Made by a program: the position numbers and the translations under genes. Below, piece after piece: positions 6,406 to 12,174 of a DNA stretch of 12,174 nt; position 1 is the stretch's first letter; each line of letters starts with the position of its first letter. Under the pieces are notes generated by a model. That model did no database searches and had not been told where the DNA came from. It saw only the letters and a list, made by a program, of their open reading frames with translations. The DNA is from Betaproteobacteria bacterium HGW-Betaproteobacteria-20 (GTDB lineage Bacteria; Pseudomonadota; Gammaproteobacteria; Burkholderiales; Methylophilaceae): contig PHCL01000034.1 of assembly GCA_002842195.1 (NCBI GenBank), forward strand, positions 1-12,174. Direction: 5' to 3'.

Positions 6406-7061
6406 CTACCTTTCTTACCAACTTTAGCTTTGTCTGTGGCTTTTTTCGAGGCAATCTCATCTGCATCTAAATATCGGTAGGTTTTAGCGGTTGCCTCCAT
6501 AATCAATGTGGCATCAGGTGTCTTATCCTTACCAGCCTCTTTGCTGGCAGGCGCTATGGAGAGATCATTTAGCGTAACAATGCGTGATAACTTTGAAATA
6601 TCTGTAGCAAATGCACCCAGGTCATGATAACTGCCACGCACTTTGATGGAAATGGGCATCTCTGCATAAAACTCTGCCCTCGTTTCTTGCCCAGGTCTGA
6701 ATAACTCAAACTCTAAGCCGCGACCCAGGCCCGCCTGGTTAATATCCGTCAGCAAACCATCCATTTGTGATTTATCGGGTAGTTGTTTTAACAGCGCGCC
6801 AAAGGTTTTTTCAATTTCAACCATTTGTAACTTATAAGCCTCCAAGTTAATGGCTTGCGCTTTTTTATCTAAAAATACTTTCCGCAACTCCTGCTCTTTA
6901 GCTTTAGCTGTGTCCAGTGACGTAAAAGCGTCTATCCAAATAAAATAATAGCCTAACGCAAAAAGAACCAAAAACACAGCCACCAGCAATACGGCTTTAA
7001 CAGGCGCGGGCAAACTACCTGCGTTATTAATGTCTATATTATTAAAGTCATCTAACTTCAT
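6402..7061 (-). CDS. pilO: Type IV pilus inner-membrane protein PilO
   Basis: A 219-residue bitopic inner-membrane protein. It has a short cytoplasmic N-terminus, one transmembrane helix (about 21-43, AVLLVAVFLVLFALGYYFIWI), a periplasmic coiled coil (about 48-90, rich in K/E/Q) and a ferredoxin-like C-terminal domain. In the family PilO dimerises with PilN and transmits alignment between the cytoplasmic PilM and periplasmic PilP/PilQ. LKQLPDKSQMDGLLTDINQAGLGRGLEFELFRPG (about 92-125) is a typical PilO stretch. The ATG at 7061 is preceded by GGAG with a 6-nt spacer and lies 2 nt after the pilN stop. The Lys-rich C-terminus overlaps the start of pilP. Nothing unusual is seen. Confidence 0.96.
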   Translation of the reverse strand: MKLDDFNNIDINNAGSLPAPVKAVLLVAVFLVLFALGYYFIWIDAFTSLDTAKAKEQELRKVFLDKKAQAINLEAYKLQMVEIEKTFGALLKQLPDKSQMDGLLTDINQAGLGRGLEFELFRPGQETRAEFYAEMPISIKVRGSYHDLGAFATDISKLSRIVTLNDLSIAPASKEAGKDKTPDATLIMEATAKTYRYLDADEIASKKATDKAKVGKKGR

Positions 7062-7063
7062 GA

Positions 7064-7651
7064 TTAACTCCCACCCTTACCTGTGCTTTGTGGTGTTGCA
7101 TCGTCAGCTTTAGGCACTTTAATATTCACATTTAAGGTAAATTCATTTTGCTTAATGGTATTAGCTAATACCGATTTAATCTCGACCAGACCTGGCGACT
7201 CCAGCCAGTTTGAAGTAGTCAGGTTGCGTACTAAAGTAGCCACCCGTGCATTAGTATCGGCAATACCGTTTACGGTAATCACACCACCTTTTTGCTTCAT
7301 GCTTTTAAGGTAAGTGCCTTCTGGCAACTGCCGACTAATTTCATCAAGCACTACGACTGATTGACTGCGATTGGTTTGCAGGTTTTCGACGACTTGCTTG
7401 CGTTCTAACATAATGCTTATTTGATCTTTTAGATCTTTAATATCTGCAATTTCTTTGTCTAAGCTCGCAATCGCAACATCCAAACGTCCATTACGCGCGT
7501 TTTGTGCATCTACTTGGTTGTTGATAACGGTATAGCCCAGAAAAACAATCGCCACAGCAGCAATTGCAGAAAAAGCTGCCATTAGGCCAAATTCACGCTG
7601 GCGTGCTTCGCGCCTGATTTGACGATGCGGCAGTAGATTAACGCGTATCAT
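7064..7651 (-). CDS. pilN: Type IV pilus inner-membrane protein PilN
   Basis: A 195-residue bitopic inner-membrane protein. The N-terminus MIRVNLLPHRQ holds the conserved INLLP-type motif that docks into the cleft of PilM in the cytoplasm. One transmembrane helix follows (about 22-42). Then come a coiled coil (about 44-92) and a periplasmic ferredoxin-like domain that pairs with PilO (DEISRQLPEGTYLKSMKQKGGVITVNG). I set the start at 7651. The frame stays open 10 codons further up to 7681, but starting at 7651 puts the motif at the N-terminus and gives a 4-nt ATGA overlap with pilM, as expected for coupled genes. A GGGG stretch lies just upstream. Confidence 0.96.
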   Translation of the reverse strand: MIRVNLLPHRQIRREARQREFGLMAAFSAIAAVAIVFLGYTVINNQVDAQNARNGRLDVAIASLDKEIADIKDLKDQISIMLERKQVVENLQTNRSQSVVVLDEISRQLPEGTYLKSMKQKGGVITVNGIADTNARVATLVRNLTTSNWLESPGLVEIKSVLANTIKQNEFTLNVNIKVPKADDATPQSTGKGGS

Positions 7652-8721
7652 ATTGTCAAACCCCGCATTGCAAGGCCGCAAGCAATAAGAAGCGCGGGCG
7701 CATCCGTTGTTGCCTGCTGCTGTTTAAGTTTGGTGTTGATTGCCATGCTGTGAAATGGATTTGCTACTAAAGTATGTACTTGCGTGCGGTCTTGCACAGC
7801 GACATCAATCGCTGGAATTGCCGCGCAACCACCTGCCAATACTATGTGGTCAATACGATTGTAGTGTGAGGCATTGGTGAAAAACTGCAGCGCCCTCGCT
7901 ACCTCCATGGAAAGCAACTGTATGAAAGGCTGCAACACTTCTGTTTCATAGCTCTCTGGCAAACCGCCTTTGCGTTTGGCAATTTCCGCTTCTTCTAACG
8001 ACAAGCCAAAACGGCGCTGAATTTCCTGGGTGAGTTGCCCGCCGCCAAAAGTCTGCTCGCGGGTGTAAATAGAGTTATTGTCATGCAATACGTTAATATG
8101 CATCATAGATGCGCCAATATCTACAATCATCACCGTTTGCTCTGCACCTGAATTTGGCAGTTGACTGGCCACAAGTGAATAAGCAGCTTCGGTTGCGTAA
8201 CTTTCTACATCCATGACGGTAACTTTTAGCCCGGCACCCTCTGCGGCGGCAACGCGGTCTTCAATTTTTTCTTTGCGTGAAGCGGCAATTAAAACTTCCA
8301 CTTCATCTGCATTATTGGGTGCAGCACCCAGTATTTGAAAATCAATATTAACCTCATCAAGTGAGAACGGAATATATTGATTAGCCTCAGCTTCAACCTG
8401 CGCTTCCATATCTTCTTCACGCAGGCCAGCAGCCATCAACACTTTTTTGCTGATAACAGCCGATGCTGGCAAAGCCAGTGCCGCACGTTTTTCACGTGAA
8501 CCCAGTAACTTCCATGCAAGCTTCATGGCATCAGCCACTTTTTCAAGGTCGCCTACATTGCCATCTACCATAGCGTCTTTAGCCAAAGGTGCCGTTGAAT
8601 AACCCTCAAGCTTATAGCCGCCGCGCCCATCTTCTGATAGTTCTACCATTTTAATAGCAGAAGAACTGATGTCTATACCAATCAGTGGCGGGATTGTTTC
8701 TTTAAAAAGATTGAATTTCAA
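7648..8721 (-). CDS. pilM: Type IV pilus assembly ATPase-like protein PilM (actin-like)
   Basis: A 357-residue cytoplasmic protein with the actin/FtsA fold. It binds ATP and the PilN N-terminus and so connects the pilus machine to the cytoplasmic side. Visible motifs: the phosphate-1 loop LIGIDISSSAIKMVEL (13-28), the PYIPF-like NQYIPF (114-119), the phosphate-2 loop IVDIGASMMHINV (199-211) and the adenosine motif VLAGGCAAIP (294-303). The start codon is TTG (8719-8721), supported by AAGGA with an 8-nt spacer; a later start would trim the usual N-terminus before PPLIGID. It is the first gene of pilMNOPQ, with a candidate promoter at 8779-8807, and diverges from the PBP1A gene, the common order in proteobacteria. 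The start codon sits inside a perfect palindrome. Confidence 0.96.
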   Translation of the reverse strand: MKFNLFKETIPPLIGIDISSSAIKMVELSEDGRGGYKLEGYSTAPLAKDAMVDGNVGDLEKVADAMKLAWKLLGSREKRAALALPASAVISKKVLMAAGLREEDMEAQVEAEANQYIPFSLDEVNIDFQILGAAPNNADEVEVLIAASRKEKIEDRVAAAEGAGLKVTVMDVESYATEAAYSLVASQLPNSGAEQTVMIVDIGASMMHINVLHDNNSIYTREQTFGGGQLTQEIQRRFGLSLEEAEIAKRKGGLPESYETEVLQPFIQLLSMEVARALQFFTNASHYNRIDHIVLAGGCAAIPAIDVAVQDRTQVHTLVANPFHSMAINTKLKQQQATTDAPALLIACGLAMRGLTI

Positions 8722-8731
8722 ATTGAAATTC
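8713..8731. repeat. 19-bp perfect palindrome covering the pilM start codon
   Basis: GAATTTCAAATTGAAATTC reads the same on both strands apart from the central base. In pilM mRNA it would form a 9-bp AU-rich stem that contains the TTG start codon. Its first G belongs to the AAGGA ribosome binding site. The small loop and weak pairs make its stability at growth temperature uncertain. Confidence 0.55.
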
Positions 8732-8778
8732 CTTTTCTGAGTTCGTTAGTTACATGCGAATCTAATAAATTACATTAA

Positions 8779-8807
8779 ATCCTATCAACAACTTTAAGCC
8801 CTGTAAA
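8779..8807 (-). promoter_or_regulatory. Candidate sigma70 promoter for pilMNOPQ
   Basis: On the minus strand, TTTACA (8807-8802, 5 of 6 matches to the -35 consensus) and TAGGAT (8784-8779, 4 of 6) are 17 bp apart. Transcription would start near 8772 and leave a leader of about 50 nt before the TTG of pilM. Other weaker pairings are possible in this AT-rich region. Confidence 0.4.
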
Positions 8808-8892
8808 GCAATTTATTTTTTCTTAATCTTAATTAAGTTATTATTTTACAATTTGTTTCAACGTTTTTTCACTCACAGCTAGCAGAGCAATT

Positions 8893-8898
8893 TATAAT
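8893..8898 (+). promoter_or_regulatory. Candidate -10 box for the PBP1A gene
   Basis: A perfect TATAAT lies 36 bp before the ATG. The best -35 partner is only TTCACT (8868-8873), with a 19-bp spacer, so the promoter is either weak or dependent on an activator. No clear Shine-Dalgarno is seen before the ATG at 8935. Confidence 0.45.
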
Positions 8899-8934
8899 AG
8901 CCTGGTTCATAATTAAGCGGCACCTTAAAATTCC

Positions 8935-11478
8935 ATGATTCCTACTAAGTGGTGGCACTATTTATTGCTGGCTATAACTGTCAGCGGCGCATCGGTAATT
9001 GCGCTAGTGGCTATAGCCGCTGCAATCATATACCCCTCATTACCTTCACTTGATGCACTCACTAATTATCAGCCAAAACTGCCCTTGCGGATTTACTCTG
9101 AGGATGGCTATTTAATTAGTGAGTTTGGCGAGGAGCGCCGTGCTTATATAAAAATCGAGAATGTGCCTCAAATAATGAAAGATGCGGTTTTAGCTATTGA
9201 AGACCGTCGTTTCTATCAGCACGGTGGTATTGATACCACTGGGGTACTGAGAGCAATAAAAAACAATGTGACAGGCAAGTCTCATGAGGGTGCCAGCACA
9301 ATTACCATGCAGGTCGCAAAAAACTTTTTCACTCCGCCTAACGGCAAACGCAACCTAATTACAAAAGTAAATGAATCTTTACTGGCCATTAAAATTGAAC
9401 GCACTTTAACTAAGGATGAAATTCTTGAGTTATATATCAACCAGATTTATTTAGGTCAGCGTGCTTATGGGTTTGCTGCCGCATCGCAAGTGTATTACGG
9501 AAAAACCCTGGACAAACTTAATCTTGCCGAAACCGCCCTATTGGCAGGGTTGCCCAAAGCACCTTCAGGCTACAACCCGTTTGTAAATCCCAAGCGTGCA
9601 ATTAGCCGCCAGCAGGAAGTGCTGCGCGATATGTTTCGCTTTGGTTTTCTTAAAGAGGATGCTTATCAAGCCGCATTAAAACAAACACTCTCATTTAAGG
9701 CATCAAGGCAATCGCGTGATTTAGCTGCCGACTATGTGGCTGAAATTGTTCGGGATAACCTGTATGAGCAGTATCAGGATGAGATTTACACTAGCGGCTT
9801 AAAAGTTTACACCACCATTCGCAAAGCCAATCAAGAGGCAGCAAACACTGCCGTGCGTGAAGGTGTTTTGGACTACGATTTACGTCATGGTTATCGTGGT
9901 CCGGAAAAAATACTGCAGATGGATTCACTACCCTCCACAGATAAAAAAAACGCACTGGATACAGCACTGGATGATTTTGAAGTGGTGGACGGTTTAATCC
10001 CTGCCATTATCACCAATGTTACCCCGAAATCCATACAGGCGCACACCAAAAATGGTGTAGAGATAGAAGTGTCTGGCAAAGGCTTGGCATTCGTAGATAA
10101 AATACTGAATGCAAAAGACCCTGCTAAACGCTTACTAAAAGCAGGTGCAGTTATTCGCGTAGCAAAAAGTGGCGATGCCTGGCGTATTTTACAGCTCCCG
10201 CAAGTAGAGTCTGCACTGGTCGCGCTTGACCCAGAAAATGGCGCAATAAGGGCGCTAGTCGGTGGTTTTGATTTTAATCACAGTAAATTTAACCACGTGA
10301 CTCAGGCGCGGCGCCAGCCTGGCTCAAGCTTCAAGCCATTTATTTACTCGGCTGCTTTAGAAAAAGGTTACACGGCTGCATCCATCATAGAAGACGCCCC
10401 TATAAGCTTCTCTGCGAGTGATACGGGCGATAACAATTGGTCACCAAAAAATTATGAAAATAGCTTTGCTGGCCCGGTTCGCCTAAGAACAGCTTTGGCT
10501 CACTCGATTAATACGGTAGCGGTTCGCGTATTGAATGAAATTGGCCCCAGTTATGCGCAAAGCTATATTACGCGGTTTGGTTTTGCCGCCAAAAATAATC
10601 CTCCTTACCTCTCTATGGCATTAGGCGCAGGTTCCGTCAGCCCTTGGGAAATGGTCAGTGCCTATGCAATATTTGCCAATGGCGGCTACCGTGTCAAACC
10701 AAATTTGATTGCAAAAATTGTAGATCATAATGGTAAAGTTATTTTAACCACAAAATTTGACCATGCCGGTAATGGCGCATCTCGTGTGATTGATTCGCGC
10801 AATGCGTTTATCATGAACTCCATGATGCAAAGCGTTATTCGCAACGGCACGGCCGCTAAAGCGTTAAGTCTGGGTCGCAGTGATCTTGCGGGAAAAACCG
10901 GCACCACCAACGACCATATTGACGCCTGGTTTGCTGGCTACAGCCCCAAACAGGTGGCGATTGCATGGGTTGGTTTTGATAATCCAAGGCCTTTGGGCAG
11001 AGGTGAGACAGGGGCAGGGGCGGCATTGCCGATTTGGATTAAATACATGGCATCCGCATTGAAAGGTGTGCCGGAAATGGCGATGCGTATGCCAGATGGT
11101 GTAGACGAAATTTATATAGACCCCACAACAGGCGTGCGCGACGACGATGGAATTCTTGAATATTTTTATCATGAGAATCCACCGCCAACCTACGAATCAT
11201 TTCTTCCGCCATTCGAAGGCGGCAGTAATGATGCTGCTGGGCTTGGCCAAGCCCAACAGTTGTTGCAACCCGGAACAACGTTGCCGCCAATAACCCCAGA
11301 CAAACCAGCAGCGAGCAAATTACCGCCCTCACCCAAGCCAATAGAAACCCGACCTCTAGAAAAAAATGTAAGCGCAGACCAACCAATGCAGGTGGCAAAA
11401 CCGCCCAAGCAAACAGAAAAAAAACCGCCTTCCGACTTGCAAAAAGCAGCTGCAAGATTATTGGGCGGTACTAACTAG
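8935..11478 (+). CDS. mrcA: Penicillin-binding protein 1A (bifunctional peptidoglycan glycosyltransferase/transpeptidase)
   Basis: An 847-residue class A PBP (also called ponA) that polymerises lipid II and cross-links peptidoglycan on the periplasmic face of the inner membrane. Order: signal anchor (about 8-33); glycosyltransferase GT51 domain (about 57-235) with the catalytic Glu in AIEDRRFYQHGGID (Glu89), EGASTITMQVAKN (118-130) and ERTLTKDEILELYINQIYLG (155-174); an OB-like insertion (about 310-420); and a transpeptidase domain (about 425-710). The latter has the three penicillin-binding motifs SSFK (Ser464 nucleophile, Lys467), SIN (524-526) and KTGTT (654-658). The tail from about 745 on is rich in Pro, Lys and Gln and probably unstructured. 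Upstream is a shared divergent region with pilM. The next gene starts 8 bp after its stop. Confidence 0.97.
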   Translation: MIPTKWWHYLLLAITVSGASVIALVAIAAAIIYPSLPSLDALTNYQPKLPLRIYSEDGYLISEFGEERRAYIKIENVPQIMKDAVLAIEDRRFYQHGGIDTTGVLRAIKNNVTGKSHEGASTITMQVAKNFFTPPNGKRNLITKVNESLLAIKIERTLTKDEILELYINQIYLGQRAYGFAAASQVYYGKTLDKLNLAETALLAGLPKAPSGYNPFVNPKRAISRQQEVLRDMFRFGFLKEDAYQAALKQTLSFKASRQSRDLAADYVAEIVRDNLYEQYQDEIYTSGLKVYTTIRKANQEAANTAVREGVLDYDLRHGYRGPEKILQMDSLPSTDKKNALDTALDDFEVVDGLIPAIITNVTPKSIQAHTKNGVEIEVSGKGLAFVDKILNAKDPAKRLLKAGAVIRVAKSGDAWRILQLPQVESALVALDPENGAIRALVGGFDFNHSKFNHVTQARRQPGSSFKPFIYSAALEKGYTAASIIEDAPISFSASDTGDNNWSPKNYENSFAGPVRLRTALAHSINTVAVRVLNEIGPSYAQSYITRFGFAAKNNPPYLSMALGAGSVSPWEMVSAYAIFANGGYRVKPNLIAKIVDHNGKVILTTKFDHAGNGASRVIDSRNAFIMNSMMQSVIRNGTAAKALSLGRSDLAGKTGTTNDHIDAWFAGYSPKQVAIAWVGFDNPRPLGRGETGAGAALPIWIKYMASALKGVPEMAMRMPDGVDEIYIDPTTGVRDDDGILEYFYHENPPPTYESFLPPFEGGSNDAAGLGQAQQLLQPGTTLPPITPDKPAASKLPPSPKPIETRPLEKNVSADQPMQVAKPPKQTEKKPPSDLQKAAARLLGGTN
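11238..11255. repeat. 18-bp perfect palindrome inside the PBP1A tail
   Basis: TGGGCTTGGCCAAGCCCA lies in frame in the low-complexity C-terminal tail and encodes part of GLGQAQ. It has no T-run after it and sits in a region under weak protein constraint, so it could be a chance product of Gly/Ala/Gln codons or a small inserted palindrome. Confidence 0.4.
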
Positions 11479-11486
11479 TCTGATTA

Positions 11487-12149
11487 ATGCGTCTCATGGG
11501 AAAAGAAAACTCACAACAGCTACGGCAGTTAATTGCCCAGCAAGCCGCTAGAATGATGGCAGAAGACGGCATTTCTGACTTTGCCTACGCCAAGAAAAAG
11601 GCTGGCCGGCAAATTGTCGGTATGACTGACAACGATGTACTGCCGTCTAACGCCGAAATTGAAGATGAACTTAAATTATACAATGCACTTTTTTTAAGTG
11701 ATGAACAACCAGAAAATTTGTATAAGTTGCGTAAAAGTGCGCTGTTCACCATGCAATTACTAGAGAAATTCAATCCGCATTTAACCGGCGCAGTACTGGA
11801 TGGCACCGCAGGTTTAAGGGCTGACACACATATTCACTTGTTTGCGGACAGCTTAAAAGACATAGAAATGTTTCTGCTCAACCAGGATATTCCATTTGAA
11901 ACCAATGAAAAATCACACCGCGTAATGAACGACGGCAAGCGTGATAAAAAAGGCGATGGCCGCAAAAAAGTGCCTGGTTTTTTACTTGAAATGACTACCG
12001 GTGTTATTAAGTTAAGTGTGTTCGAAGTAGACGAAATAAGAGTTGCCACCAAGCGATTGGCAGATGGCAGTAATGCCAGACGGGCGAATATTGGAGAGGT
12101 AATGGTTTTGTTGCAGGATTGTGATTTCACACAAAATACCGTGACTTAA
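11487..12149 (+). CDS. Conserved betaproteobacterial protein of unknown function, possibly with a degenerate nucleotidyltransferase fold
   Basis: A 220-residue soluble protein with no signal peptide or membrane segment. I recognise it as a conserved hypothetical of betaproteobacteria that databases sometimes label 'UDP-N-acetylmuramate--alanine ligase'. No Mur-ligase P-loop or other Mur motif is present, so that label is not supported. The N-terminal third is helical (IAQQAARMMAEDGISDFAYAKKKAGRQ). NPHLTGAVLDGTAGLRADTHIHLFA (96-120) resembles the nucleotidyltransferase pattern of a Gly-Ser/Ala turn followed by D-x-D, but here reads D113-T-H115, so the second acid is missing. A Lys-rich stretch (151-161) and ADGSNARRANIGEVMVLL (192-209) follow. 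ATGs at 11487 and 11496 both lack a good ribosome binding site. It lies 8 bp after mrcA and is probably co-transcribed. Function unknown. Confidence 0.8.
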   Translation: MRLMGKENSQQLRQLIAQQAARMMAEDGISDFAYAKKKAGRQIVGMTDNDVLPSNAEIEDELKLYNALFLSDEQPENLYKLRKSALFTMQLLEKFNPHLTGAVLDGTAGLRADTHIHLFADSLKDIEMFLLNQDIPFETNEKSHRVMNDGKRDKKGDGRKKVPGFLLEMTTGVIKLSVFEVDEIRVATKRLADGSNARRANIGEVMVLLQDCDFTQNTVT

Positions 12150-12174
12150 CAATTACCTTGCTTTAACTTCTGTG

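Noticed and set aside
7652..7681. Ten extra N-terminal codons for pilN
   Set aside because: They lie inside pilM and would put the conserved MIRVNLLP PilM-docking motif away from the N-terminus. The ATG at 7651 gives the usual 4-nt overlap.
399..12149. A new defence or mobile gene system
   Set aside because: Apart from the RAYT and repeats, the genes are core housekeeping and pilus genes in their common order. The extra open frames are shadows of these.

Overview
The window looks like chromosome from a moderately AT-rich betaproteobacterium. The gene order (pilMNOPQ-aroK-aroB-dgt facing away from a class A penicillin-binding protein gene) and the protein sequences fit the Methylophilaceae/Nitrosomonadales (Methylotenera-like) best. 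That placement is inferred from gene order and sequence style, not from a search.

Layout, left to right. Positions 1-382 (minus) hold the 5' part of a REP-associated tyrosine transposase (RAYT) that runs off the left edge. A REP-like element lies between it and dgt and overlaps dgt's stop codon. Next come dgt (399-1523, minus), a cluster of inverted REP-like elements (1543-1676), aroB (1688-2767, minus), a 300-bp gene-free stretch made largely of repeats (four 21-bp direct units, a 26-bp inverted repeat and seven 7-bp units), then aroK (3068-3511, minus). A terminator-like hairpin overlaps a good sigma70-type promoter just upstream of aroK. The type IV pilus operon pilM-pilN-pilO-pilP-pilQ fills 3660-8721 (minus). 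A 213-bp divergent promoter region separates it from the PBP1A gene mrcA/ponA (8935-11478, plus). A conserved betaproteobacterial gene of unknown function (11487-12149, plus) follows.

How the genes work together. PilM (cytoplasmic, actin-like), PilN and PilO (inner membrane), PilP (lipoprotein) and PilQ (outer-membrane secretin) form the alignment and pore complex of the type IVa pilus. AroK and AroB act in the shikimate pathway, Dgt hydrolyses dNTPs, and PBP1A builds peptidoglycan. The operons are ordinary housekeeping ones and I see no new multi-gene system.

The most notable point is aroK. Its reading frame is open, but about 35 residues that every standard shikimate kinase has are missing, including the DSD motif and the shikimate-binding Asp/Arg. 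Other points are the RAYT with REP elements in cis, the repeat-filled aroK-aroB gap, a terminator that seems placed to stop pilQ transcripts but spare aroK's own, and a TTG start codon of pilM buried in a perfect palindrome.
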